Source: an uncultured Chitinophagales bacterium | GTDB lineage: Bacteria; Bacteroidota; Bacteroidia; Chitinophagales; JAHDHT01 | Reading direction: 5' to 3' | DNA length: 40,937 bases | Assembly (NCBI GenBank): GCA_938023075.1 | Contig: CALHDG010000249.1 | Location: forward strand, 1-40,937 | Shown: positions 27,001 through 33,891 of the stretch, piece after piece | How the letters are laid out: each line of letters starts with the position of its first letter | How positions within the stretch are numbered: position 1 is the stretch's first letter | Translations under genes and position numbers: made by a program | Notes under the pieces: model-generated | What the model was told of the DNA's origin: nothing | Databases searched by the model: none | Seen by the model: the letters and a program-made list of their open reading frames with translations, nothing else

Positions 27001-27636
27001 TGCAGTAGAATCATAATTTGGTGCGCAAGGGTCAATACATCCTAAGCTTACGCAATCTTCTCTTACCACAATGGTAGTAAGGTCGTGGTCATCTTCATCA
27101 TTAGATGAATAAATCAGTCCTTCAATAACTGCATCGTTATTTGGATTGTTATCCGGCGTACTATCAATATCATCTCCGTCATCCTGACTAATTTCTGAAT
27201 AAAAAGTAATAGTAGACGATGGTGGATTGTTTAACTCCAACACTAAAAATGCACTAAGTGGACCTGATTCAGCATTTGGATAAACCCCTCCTGGAGGAAT
27301 ACAGGTAGAAATGTTAGCGGTAGCCGTTGAACCATTTACTGTCCAAATTGAATTTAGTGGATTACTACTAGCACTCATACCTGCGGGAATGTAGGCTGTA
27401 ATTTGAACGTTGCAAGCTTCAATATCTCCCGAGTTGTAAAGCACGGTATTAAACCTTACTTCGTCGCCCGGGCAATAATGTGTAGAAAAATCTGTAGAAA
27501 TGCCATTGATTAAAGCTAAATCATATACCTGGCATTTGGCGGTATTCGTAAAGAGCGAAATCATCAAAAATAGTAATGAAAAAGCCGTAATTTTGAGTGT
27601 GTTTACTTTTAAAGGAACTTGTAAAATTTTTTGCAT
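24055..27636 (-). CDS. Repeat-built surface protein with DUF11/CARDB-like modules and T9SS domain
   Basis: 1193 residues with a signal peptide (ITAFSLLFLMISLFTNTAKC). Six ~150-residue modules each begin YDLAL(I/V), contain AYIP(A/V/E)GM and NSIWT(V/I)(N/D)G, and end in an acidic EDDHD motif after an Asp-rich, possibly calcium-binding stretch (DDGDDIDS). Modules 1, 2, 4 and 6 carry a CPG(D/E)EVR...CIPPGG pattern; modules 3 and 5 carry VGFSTTVYNQG...; so the order is A-A-B-A-B-A. Between modules 1 and 2 are Cys-containing units (GCIDPCAPNYDSTA; GCTDPEATNYNASA) common in Bacteroidota exoproteins. A T9SS-type C-terminus (IENIYPTIANNFVNVVI ... ATHKFVVE) ends it. Probably a fibrous adhesin. Confidence 0.9.
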   Translation of the reverse strand: MQKILQVPLKVNTLKITAFSLLFLMISLFTNTAKCQVYDLALINGISTDFSTHYCPGDEVRFNTVLYNSGDIEACNVQITAYIPAGMSASSNPLNSIWTVNGSTATANISTCIPPGGVYPNAESGPLSAFLVLELNNPPSSTITFYSEISQDDGDDIDSTPDNNPNNDAVIEGLIYSSNDEDDHDLTTIVVREDCVSLGCIDPCAPNYDSTATQDDGSCAAYSTICNSDICAGDVAVWNPDTCGCQVTTVRILGCTDPEATNYNASANCNEGNCMAPAPPPPTGDYDLALITGISSSYPGTYCPGEEVRFNTVVYNTGDIEACQVEITAYIPEGMSVSSNPLNSIWTINGNTATANITSCIPPGGVYPNADSDILSSFLVLEITSATASTVNFYAEISMDDGNDIDSMPDNDPTNDAGGIPNSDTDNAIYNPNDEDDHDVASINVCDPVEYDLALVTDIAAGYNSTVNPGEEVGFSTTVYNQGDEQACNVEVTAYIPAGMELSSNPLNSIWTVNGSTATTTINTCIAPNGAELVNIYLTLVSGAAGSMINFYAEISQDDGDDIDSMPDNNVNNDPGAIPNSNTDGVINGENGDEDDHDVAAIVIGNPGVYDLALIAGISSSYDTVYCPGEEVRFNVVVYNTGEVEACSFEITAYIPAGMSVSDNDLNSIWTVNGSIATATINTCIPPGGTYPNASTDPLSAFLILEISGAPGTMVNFYAEISMDDGDDIDSTPDNNPNNDAGAVPNTDTDNSIYNPADEDDHDVAAITICEEEIYDLALITTLAPGYNSVVNVGDEVGFSTTVYNQGEVQACNVEVTAYIPVGMSLSNNPLNSIWTVDGYIATTTINSCIEPGGAASVNIYLTLDAEVEGANLNFYAEISMDDGEDIDSTADGMNDDPGAIPNSGTDNTINGEMGDEDDHDVAAITIGEILEYDLALVNGISSSLPTEYCPGDEVRYNTAIYNTGEITACNVQITAYIPEGMSVSDNPQNSIWTINGSVATTNITSCIPPGGVYPNPDSDLLSAFLILEIDNAPNSVLNFYSEISMDDGNDKDSNADSDPNNDPGAIPGTNSDNAIYNQNGDEDDHDVASISVDADCGGFRVGRHLPSGHLSIENIYPTIANNFVNVVITASSKASVLFQIVDLNGVVVYSQTNKAVESANVYQMNIDFLKEGVYLLHAIKGNEIATHKFVVE

Positions 27637-27656
27637 AATTATATATAAAATTTTTA

Positions 27657-27684
27657 AAAAGCTAATTTACTTCAACCGATCAAA
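27657..27684 (-). promoter_or_regulatory. Probable promoter of the 1193-residue surface protein gene
   Basis: On the minus strand TTTG (27681-27684) is followed after 16 nt by TAGCTTTT (27657-27664), close to the TTTG / TAnnTTTG pattern with one mismatch. It lies 21 bp upstream of the ATG at 27636. Confidence 0.4.
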
Positions 27685-28098
27685 AAAATTAATTAAAATT
27701 TCATGACCATCTTAATTATACGTTAAAAAGAGCAAATAGTTAATATCATATTATTTAAAATGCACATAATAATAAAATATAAAACAAATTTACTTTTTTT
27801 TACTTGAGACAGGTAATACAACAAAAAAATATATTAGATTAAGAAAACTCAATTGTTGTTAGTTTAGCATTCTGAAAACCTTCAAAATAGACCCTTACCG
27901 AAGCGTTTTCCGCTAGTAATTATAGCACGGAATAGGCGTAAAGGAGAACCAAAAATCACAATAACTGAGCCCTTTTAAAAGGCACATCTTCTAAATAAAG
28001 TCCTATCGCATATCTGTTCAATTATTTTCCTGCTAATACTTTTGATAGTGCAAGTTTAACAATAAAAAGTTTAAACTATTAATATTCGCTTCATTTTG

Positions 28099-28106
28099 TA
28101 GATTTG
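28099..28106 (+). promoter_or_regulatory. -7 box TAGATTTG ahead of cysC
   Basis: It matches TAnnTTTG and is followed by CA as in many Bacteroidota promoters. It overlaps the first possible TTG of cysC (28104), so translation should begin at a later non-ATG codon. No good -33 was found. Confidence 0.45.
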
Positions 28107-28109
28107 CAC

Positions 28110-28724
28110 TTGAAAAAAATAATAGTGGCAGATAATATTCATACTACTTTTGAGCAATTACTTAACCGAACACATAGAGAAGCACTTTTAAGCCAACAAG
28201 CCGTTAGTTTTTGGTTAACTGGTTTAAGTGGTAGTGGTAAAACCACCGTAGCCAAGGGTTTAGAACGAAAATTACACGATTTAGGCTATTTATGTATGGT
28301 GTTAGATGGAGATAATATACGCACTGGTATTAGTAAGAATTTAGATTTTAGCTTAGACGGAAGAGCAGAAAATATAAGACGTATTGCAGAGGTAAATAAA
28401 TTAATGAATGATGCCGGAATAGTTACCATTAATAGCTTTGTAAGTCCAACCAAAGCCATTCGTTTGCAGGCAAAACAAATTATTGGTGACATTTTTCAAG
28501 AAATTTATATTAATGCAGCCCTTGAAACTGTTGAAGCCCGCGATGTAAAGGGTTTGTACAAAAAGGCACGAGCAGGAGAAATAAAGGATTTTACAGGCAT
28601 AGATGCCCCTTTTGAAGCACCAGAAAAAGCAGCCCTCGAAATAAAAACTGATGAAGAAACTATTGAGGAAAGTGTAACAAAGTTGTTTACCTTCGCCCTC
28701 TCAAAAATTAAATACAGTAAATAG
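28110..28724 (+). CDS. cysC: Adenylylsulfate kinase
   Basis: About 204 residues, normal for CysC. Walker A GLSGSGKTT lies at ~38-46; LDGDNIR and the SFVSPTK segment follow (the usual lid motif is SPxR), then VKGLYKKARAGEIKDFTGID, the family signature. It phosphorylates adenylyl sulfate (APS) with ATP to give PAPS. No ATG exists between the upstream in-frame TAA (28080) and the conserved region: candidates are TTG 28104, TTG 28110 and GTG 28125. 28110 is chosen because 28104 lies in the -7 box. It heads the cysC-cysD-cysN unit, 4 bp before cysD. Confidence 0.93.
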   Translation: MKKIIVADNIHTTFEQLLNRTHREALLSQQAVSFWLTGLSGSGKTTVAKGLERKLHDLGYLCMVLDGDNIRTGISKNLDFSLDGRAENIRRIAEVNKLMNDAGIVTINSFVSPTKAIRLQAKQIIGDIFQEIYINAALETVEARDVKGLYKKARAGEIKDFTGIDAPFEAPEKAALEIKTDEETIEESVTKLFTFALSKIKYSK

Positions 28725-28728
28725 ATTA

Positions 28729-29634
28729 ATGATATCTTATAATTTAGATCATTTAAGAGAATTAGAATCTGAATCGATCTTTGTGATGCGCGAGGTAGCC
28801 GCTAGTTTTCAAAACCCTTGTTTAATGTTTAGTGGGGGTAAAGATTCTATAGTGATGGCACATGTCGCTAAAAAGGCTTTTTTTCCTGCAAAAATTCCGT
28901 TTCCTTTTTTGCATGTAGATACTGGTCATAATTTTCCTGAAACGATTGCATTTAGAGATCAATTAATTGGTGAACTTGGTGTTAAGTTGATAGCTGCGAT
29001 GGTTCAAGATTCCATTAATAAAGGAACAGCCGTTGAAGAAACAGGAATTAATGCAAGCCGGAATATGTTACAGATCACTACCTTGTTAGAAGCCATTGAA
29101 GAACAAAAGTTTGATGCAGCACTTGGTGGTGCCAGAAGAGATGAAGAAAAAGCCCGGGCAAAAGAGCGGTTTTTCTCTCATAGAGATGAATTTAGCCAAT
29201 GGAATCCAAAAAATCAACGTCCAGAACTTTGGAATACGTTTAATGCTCGTAAAAATATAGGCGAACACTTTAGAGTTTTTCCCTTAAGTAATTGGACCGA
29301 GTTAGATATCTGGCAATATATTCAAACCGAAAATATTGATATACCGAATTTATATTTTAGTCACAAACGTAAAATGTATAATCGCGATGGTGTTTGGTTA
29401 GCCGATAACGAATTTATTACCCTTAAACCTAATGAAACGGTAGAAGAAAAGACCATCCGGTTTAGGACCATTGGTGATATGACATGTACCGGAGCAGCCA
29501 TTTCTGATGCGGCTGATCTTACTTCAATTATTGCCGAAGTCGCAGCTACTCGTATTACAGAACGTGGAGGACGATCTGATGATAAACGATCAGAAACGGC
29601 TATGGAAGATCGAAAAAAAGAGGGGTACTTCTAA
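28729..29634 (+). CDS. cysD: Sulfate adenylyltransferase subunit 2
   Basis: 301 residues, full length. An N-type ATP pyrophosphatase (PP-loop) domain with SGGKDS at residues 35-40; GGARRDEEKARAKERFFSHR and PLSNWTELDIWQYI are hallmark CysD segments. It binds ATP and sulfate and forms APS, driven by GTP hydrolysis in its partner CysN. ATG 28729 lies 4 bp after the cysC stop, consistent with translational coupling. Confidence 0.97.
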   Translation: MISYNLDHLRELESESIFVMREVAASFQNPCLMFSGGKDSIVMAHVAKKAFFPAKIPFPFLHVDTGHNFPETIAFRDQLIGELGVKLIAAMVQDSINKGTAVEETGINASRNMLQITTLLEAIEEQKFDAALGGARRDEEKARAKERFFSHRDEFSQWNPKNQRPELWNTFNARKNIGEHFRVFPLSNWTELDIWQYIQTENIDIPNLYFSHKRKMYNRDGVWLADNEFITLKPNETVEEKTIRFRTIGDMTCTGAAISDAADLTSIIAEVAATRITERGGRSDDKRSETAMEDRKKEGYF

Positions 29635-29716
29635 AAATTATTAATTAGTAATGATTGATAAATAGTTTTTATATTAAATAAATAAAAGCCCGTTGTGGGC
29701 AAAAATCTATATTACA

Positions 29717-30976
29717 TTGGATATTAACGAACAAAAAGAACTACTACGTTTTACGACTGCCGGTAGTGTTGACGATGGTAAAAGTACCTTAATTGGTAGA
29801 TTGCTATATGATAGCAAATCAATTTTTGAAGATCAATATGAAACCATTGTAGCTACTAGTGAAAAAAGAGGAGAAGATTATGTGAACCTGGCTTTATTAA
29901 CCGATGGTTTAAAGGCAGAAAGAGAGCAAGGCATTACCATTGATGTGGCTTATCGCTACTTTGCTACGCCACAACGAAAATTTATTATTGCCGATACGCC
30001 CGGGCATATACAATATACGCGTAACATGGTTACTGGTGCCTCCACTGCTAACTTGGCAATTATTTTAATTGATGCCCGAAATAGCGTTGTAGAACAAACG
30101 CGCCGGCATACTTTTATTGCCTCTTTGTTAAACATTCCGCACGTGGTAATTTGCGTGAATAAAATGGATTTGGTGGATTATAGTGAAGAAGCATTCAACA
30201 AGGTAAAGGCAGATTTTACTGAATTCGCCTCTAAGTTGAATACCAAAGATATTCGTTTTATTCCCATTAGTGCGTTAAAGGGAGATAATGTTGTTGATCG
30301 TTCAGAACAAATGGATTGGTATGATGGACCTACCTTGTTGTATTTATTAGAAACGATTCATATTGGTAGCGATCATAACCATATTGACGTTCGTTTTCCG
30401 GTGCAATACGTTATTCGTCCTTATTCTGATGAGTATCATGATTACCGGGGTTATGCGGGCAGAATTGCGGGCGGAGTTTTAAAACCCGGTGATGATGTAA
30501 TGGCTTTACCTTCTGGCTTTACTACCAAAATTAAATCAATAGACACCTATGATGGACCGGTGGACGAAGCTTTTAGCCCTATGTCGGTTACTTTACGTTT
30601 AGAAGATGAAATTGATATTAGCAGGGGTGATATGATTATTAGACCGAACAACCAACCGGAAGACGGGCAGGATTTGGATATGATGGTTTGTTGGTTAAAC
30701 GAAAAACCCTTAATACCAAAAGGTAAATATGCCATTAGACATACTTCAAAAGATGCACGATGTATTATTAAAGAAGTAAAATATAAGATAAACGTGAATA
30801 CCTTGCATAGAGATGAGGAGGATTTAACCATTGGCTTAAACGATATTGGCCGTATTTCTATAAGAAGTACACAACGCTTGTTTTATGATACTTACCGTAG
30901 AAACCGAATTACCGGTAGCTTAATTTTAATTGATGAAGCGACTAATGAAACCGTTGGTGCTTGTATGGTGATTTAG
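29717..30976 (+). CDS. cysN: Sulfate adenylyltransferase subunit 1 (GTPase)
   Basis: About 419 residues from TTG 29717. An EF-Tu-type GTPase with G1 GSVDDGKST (16-24), G3 DTPGH, G4 NKMD and G5 SALKGDN, followed by two beta-barrel domains. It powers APS synthesis by CysD. It lacks a fused APS kinase, consistent with a separate cysC. An upstream in-frame TAA (29675) with no ATG before the G1 loop forces a non-ATG start; TTG 29717 (LDINEQKELLRFTTAG) fits the family N-terminus better than TTG 29693. It follows cysD after 82 bp. Confidence 0.95.
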   Translation: MDINEQKELLRFTTAGSVDDGKSTLIGRLLYDSKSIFEDQYETIVATSEKRGEDYVNLALLTDGLKAEREQGITIDVAYRYFATPQRKFIIADTPGHIQYTRNMVTGASTANLAIILIDARNSVVEQTRRHTFIASLLNIPHVVICVNKMDLVDYSEEAFNKVKADFTEFASKLNTKDIRFIPISALKGDNVVDRSEQMDWYDGPTLLYLLETIHIGSDHNHIDVRFPVQYVIRPYSDEYHDYRGYAGRIAGGVLKPGDDVMALPSGFTTKIKSIDTYDGPVDEAFSPMSVTLRLEDEIDISRGDMIIRPNNQPEDGQDLDMMVCWLNEKPLIPKGKYAIRHTSKDARCIIKEVKYKINVNTLHRDEEDLTIGLNDIGRISIRSTQRLFYDTYRRNRITGSLILIDEATNETVGACMVI

Positions 30977-31037
30977 TTTTTAGATGATTTAAGTTTATCA
31001 GAAATAGAAAACGATAAAGTAGCAACCGAAGTCTGAT

Positions 31038-31095
31038 TGGAAAATTTTTTCATTCAAAATTAAAAATTCGGTGTTCGATATTCGATATTTTTTGG
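31038..31095 (+). repeat. TTCGATATT-type dispersed repeat, copy 2
   Basis: TGGAAAATTTTTTCATTCAA, AATTAAAAATTCGGTG, TTCGATATTCGATATTTTTT, GG: the inverse of 15056-15106. It lies in the 218-bp spacer between the convergent cysN and IscA-type genes, which holds no other recognised signal. Confidence 0.75.
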
Positions 31096-31194
31096 AGTAG
31101 TATATAATGTATATCGATTAACGAATAATGAATATTGATTAATTTTTAATGATCAATGATATGTTCGGCGAGGTAAGTTAACTGTTTTTGAAAT

Positions 31195-31521
31195 TTAAAC
31201 AGCAAAACTTTCTCCACAACTGCAAGTGCGGGAAGCATTGGGGTTGTTGAAGTAAAACCCTTTTCCATCTAAGCCATCAGAAAAATCTAATGTAGTCCCT
31301 ACTAAGTATAAGATACTTTGGGGATTGGTAACCAATTTCACACCTTTATCTTCAAATATCTGATCTTTTTCCTGCGCTTGATTATCAAAACTTAAATCGT
31401 AAGATAAACCTGAACATCCACCTTGCAACACACTAATTCTAACAAAATAGCCATCGGTTTTACCCTCATTTTGCATTACCTGAGATATTCTTACTTTTGC
31501 TTTTTCTGAAATTTGAATCAT
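31195..31521 (-). CDS. IscA/SufA/ErpA-family iron-sulfur protein
   Basis: 108 residues, full length. The three conserved cysteines are present: Cys36 in QGGCSGLSYDL and Cys100/Cys102 in TCSCGESFAV at the C-terminus. A-type proteins bind and deliver Fe-S clusters. Whether this is ErpA, IscA or SufA cannot be told from one gene, and no other isc or suf genes are in the window. It is monocistronic on the minus strand, divergent from the epimerase gene, with a well-formed promoter immediately upstream. Confidence 0.95.
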   Translation of the reverse strand: MIQISEKAKVRISQVMQNEGKTDGYFVRISVLQGGCSGLSYDLSFDNQAQEKDQIFEDKGVKLVTNPQSILYLVGTTLDFSDGLDGKGFYFNNPNASRTCSCGESFAV

Positions 31522-31525
31522 CCTA

Positions 31526-31554
31526 CAAATATAATTACTGTAAAGATACTACAA
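31526..31554 (-). promoter_or_regulatory. Promoter of the IscA-type gene, possibly leaderless
   Basis: On the minus strand TTG (31552-31554) is followed after 18 nt by TATATTTG (31526-31533), a good -33/-7 pair. The -7 box ends only 4 bp before the ATG (31519-31521), so transcription would begin at or next to the start codon. Confidence 0.5.
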
Positions 31555-31595
31555 CTAAGTTTTTTGTAGATTAGTTCAATATAAAAAGTGAAGGA

Positions 31596-32015
31596 ATGAA
31601 TAAAATAGAGCATATTGGTATAGCGGTAAAAGATATCCAGAAAGCCAATCAATTATATGAAATATTGTTAGGGGTGGCTGCTTATAAAGAAGAAATTGTG
31701 GAATCGGAGCAAGTGCAAACTTCTTTTTTTAAAATGGGAGAAAGCAAAATAGAACTGTTACAAGGTTTAAGTACAGATGATGCCATTACAAAATTCATCG
31801 AAAAAAGAGGTGAGGGTATTCATCATATTGCCTTTGATGTGCAGAATATTGAACAAAAAATGGCAGCCTTAAAAGCAAAAGGCTTTCGTTTGTTAAATGA
31901 AAAACCTAAACCGGGTGCCGATAACAAAATGATAGCTTTTATTCATCCAAAACGTACCAATGGTGTGTTGATAGAATTATGTCAAGACCGAACGACCTAT
32001 GAAGAAGAAAGTTAA
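31596..32015 (+). CDS. mce: Methylmalonyl-CoA epimerase
   Basis: 139 residues, typical for the family. A vicinal-oxygen-chelate (glyoxalase-like) fold with metal ligands visible as His6 (IEHIGIAV), the His pair in GEGIHHIAFDV (~75-85) and Glu in GVLIELCQ near the C-terminus; FKMGESKIELLQ is also typical. It interconverts (R)- and (S)-methylmalonyl-CoA in propionyl-CoA and odd-chain metabolism. No mutase gene is nearby. It is divergent from the IscA-type gene, sharing a 74-bp spacer. Confidence 0.93.
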   Translation: MNKIEHIGIAVKDIQKANQLYEILLGVAAYKEEIVESEQVQTSFFKMGESKIELLQGLSTDDAITKFIEKRGEGIHHIAFDVQNIEQKMAALKAKGFRLLNEKPKPGADNKMIAFIHPKRTNGVLIELCQDRTTYEEES

Positions 32016-32030
32016 AATTGTCAAAGTAGG

Positions 32031-32059
32031 TTTGCCGGCTTCAATTTTTTTTATTTTTG
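32031..32059 (+). promoter_or_regulatory. Promoter of the barrel-protein gene
   Basis: TTTG (32031-32034), 17 nt, TATTTTTG (32052-32059): an exact match to both boxes of the Bacteroidota housekeeping promoter. The leader would be about 60 nt to the TTG start at 32127. Confidence 0.55.
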
Positions 32060-32126
32060 TCTATAATTGATTTATTAATTGAAAAATTATTAATTCGTTA
32101 TAATAACCATAAAGCGTTTATAGAAA

Positions 32127-32918
32127 TTGAAAAAAAATCTAATCATTATTTGCATACTATGTTATGCAAGCGTTGTTAGTTTGGCGCAACAGTATCCCAA
32201 ATTATTTGATGATCGAAATGCCATAAAATTAAGTGTGAATAGCCTGGTATTAAGTAATATTCATATCAAGTATGAGCGTGCGCTGCATCCAAATTTTTCG
32301 TTTCAACTTAGCTTGGGTAAATATTTACCGGTTGATTTAGTTAAACGGCTTTCGGACCGGCAATTTAATTGGCGAAGCTATGAATTGGATTTAGAGAATT
32401 TTAATGAACTTGAATTTTACGGTAACTATTTAACCATACCCGAAATTACTTTAAATGGCTATTATACACAAGGTGAAATTCGTTGGTATCCCAACAGAAA
32501 AAAGACGCTACGCGGTTTTTATTTTGCTCCATTTTACACCTATCATATGGCTTCCTTAACTAATGTGGAAGCCTTTGACAGTGAAGGATATTTTTACAAT
32601 GGTAATGTATCTGTTCTATATGCTGGTGGTGGTTTGCAAGCTGGCATTCAATGGTTAGTTAAAAAATGGCTAATTATTGATTTTAATTTTCTCGGTATTG
32701 GAGCAGCGAGGGTCAACAACAAAGTCTCTTATTCTACCGACAATCCATATGTAAATTATGAAACTCAAATAGAAGACTTCGAAAATTTTGTAACTAACGA
32801 ACTCAACTTTAAAAAGCAGCAATACAACATTTCAGTCAGTGAAAATCAATTGAATTACCAATTGAATCTTAGGGCTCCGGTGCTTCGGTCGGGGGTTTCG
32901 GTTGGGGTAGTTTTTTAA
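32127..32918 (+). CDS. Probable outer-membrane beta-barrel protein (DUF3575-like)
   Basis: 263 residues. A signal peptide (MKKNLIIICILCYASVVSLA, cut before QQYPK) precedes alternating beta-strand segments: NSLVLSNIHIKYERALHPNF, GEIRWYPNRKKTLRGFYFAP, GGGLQAGIQWLVKKWLIIDF, and a final strand VLRSGVSVGVVF ending in Phe as outer-membrane barrels do. The pattern resembles DUF3575-type small barrels; no transport function can be assigned. The start is TTG: TAG at 32121-32123 is in frame two codons upstream, and no ATG occurs before the middle of the protein. A consensus promoter lies ahead of it, and the foldback element copy B begins 34 bp after its stop. Confidence 0.82.
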   Translation: MKKNLIIICILCYASVVSLAQQYPKLFDDRNAIKLSVNSLVLSNIHIKYERALHPNFSFQLSLGKYLPVDLVKRLSDRQFNWRSYELDLENFNELEFYGNYLTIPEITLNGYYTQGEIRWYPNRKKTLRGFYFAPFYTYHMASLTNVEAFDSEGYFYNGNVSVLYAGGGLQAGIQWLVKKWLIIDFNFLGIGAARVNNKVSYSTDNPYVNYETQIEDFENFVTNELNFKKQQYNISVSENQLNYQLNLRAPVLRSGVSVGVVF

Positions 32919-32952
32919 GATGATAATTTAGTAAATTTAGCCTATTCAGGTA

Positions 32953-33112
32953 TAAGGAACGATAAAAAAGAAATTTACCATCTGACTTTGTCATTTTCCG
33001 ATATACTTCCTTGAAAAGCCTCGTCTTAGCCCCACTAAGCCTGCGTTTTCAACTCGTCTATCAAAAAATGGCTTTATCAGAGTTGATCAATTTATTTTCT
33101 CATCGTTCCTAA
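32953..33112 (-). mobile_element. Palindromic foldback element, copy B
   Basis: A 154-bp core (32956-33109) flanked by direct TAA repeats (32953-32955, 33110-33112). Ends are GGAACGAT... and ...ATCGTTCC. Its reverse complement aligns with copy A over the full length, sharing GATGAGAAAATAAAT, TTTTTTGATAGACGAG, CTTAGTGGGGCTAAGACGAG, and GCTTTTCAA. The central hairpin is kept. It lies between convergent genes and interrupts neither. Confidence 0.82.
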
Positions 33113-33148
33113 GAGCAAAAGCCTGCATCAATAAGGTGGAATTTTATG

Positions 33149-33607
33149 TTAATCAAGTATGGTATCATCTATCAGAAACAAAAGATTTATGTCGTTTTCT
33201 GCAAATGTGGTTTCATATTTTTCGGTATAATCATATTTTAAAATTTCAATTTCTTCAAAAGTTGGCGTTGTTTTACCTTGTTTTAAATATTCAATTAAAG
33301 CATCTCTTGAGGCTAACTTGTCGGTTAAGTAAAACCAAAAAGTTTCTTCATTATAATCAAATATTTTTTTTAAAAATGATTTAATTTTCGCTTCTTTCAA
33401 TTCTTCTCCATAGGCTAGTTCTTTAAACCAATCTTGTAAATTAAATGTTGCTTTCTTGCTATAAATATAATCACATAGCTCTTCGGCTGTTTTATCCATT
33501 TCTTTTGCACCTGCTTTGTTAGCATTCAATAACCATTCTCCATAGAAAATTAATTTTACTAAGGTTTTGTATTGATCGTTAGTTAGTTCAATGTTTTTCT
33601 TTTTCAT
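33149..33607 (-). CDS. Uncharacterised cytoplasmic protein
   Basis: 152 residues, no signal peptide or membrane segment. It is acidic and mainly helical, beginning MKKKNIELTNDQYKTLVKLI and containing an aromatic stretch (NEETFWFYLTDKLASRDAL). The overall style (ELT-D-YKTLLKL-Y-G-W--NA at the start, a 'TFW' core) is one I have seen in Bacteroidota hypothetical proteins, but no domain is recognised and no function is proposed. ATG 33607 gives a sensible start. It sits alone between copy B of the foldback element and the divergent metalloprotease gene. Confidence 0.75.
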   Translation of the reverse strand: MKKKNIELTNDQYKTLVKLIFYGEWLLNANKAGAKEMDKTAEELCDYIYSKKATFNLQDWFKELAYGEELKEAKIKSFLKKIFDYNEETFWFYLTDKLASRDALIEYLKQGKTTPTFEEIEILKYDYTEKYETTFAENDINLLFLIDDTILD

Positions 33608-33823
33608 GGTTTCTCAACTTTTTAAGCAATCTATTCCAAATTAAATAAATATTCTTTTTAATTAACTATTTGATACTTCTTGTCATACGGTAAATATAGA
33701 AAATTTACCTTAAGGATTCTAACGGTTTCCCGTTCACGAAATAGCACGATTGAAAAGAAAGTTTGACCCGTAACACAAAGCTCAAATATTTATATTCTAT
33801 AGCATCTTCAATATACTGTATTT

Positions 33824-33831
33824 TAATTTTG
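33824..33831 (+). promoter_or_regulatory. Possible -7 box TAATTTTG for the metalloprotease gene
   Basis: An exact TAnnTTTG match 60 bp upstream of ATG 33892. No -33 TTTG at the usual distance, so support is modest. Confidence 0.35.
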
Positions 33832-33891
33832 GTGAAAACAAAGAAATTATATAGTTTAGTTTTTTTAACCATAACTAAATTAAACAATACG

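Larger units (their letters stand above)
27637..28109. other. 473-bp divergent spacer between surface protein and cysC
   Basis: No gene is seen. It holds candidate -7/-33 elements for the minus-strand gene (27657-27684) and a -7 box for cysC (28099). I looked for a riboswitch-like leader ahead of the sulfate genes and found no recognisable one; CCTTTTAAAAGG near 27972 is the only notable palindrome. Confidence 0.6.

Noticed and set aside
27850-28095. Possible riboswitch or leader RNA upstream of cysC
   Set aside because: No SAM or other known aptamer pattern was recognisable, only AT-rich sequence and a short palindrome.
33136-33384. 82-codon plus-strand frame
   Set aside because: It is antisense to the minus-strand gene 33149-33607, whose product has more protein-like composition.
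33763-33891. 43-residue N-terminal extension of the metalloprotease
   Set aside because: It precedes a standard signal peptide and overlaps the putative promoter; ATG 33892 is the better start.
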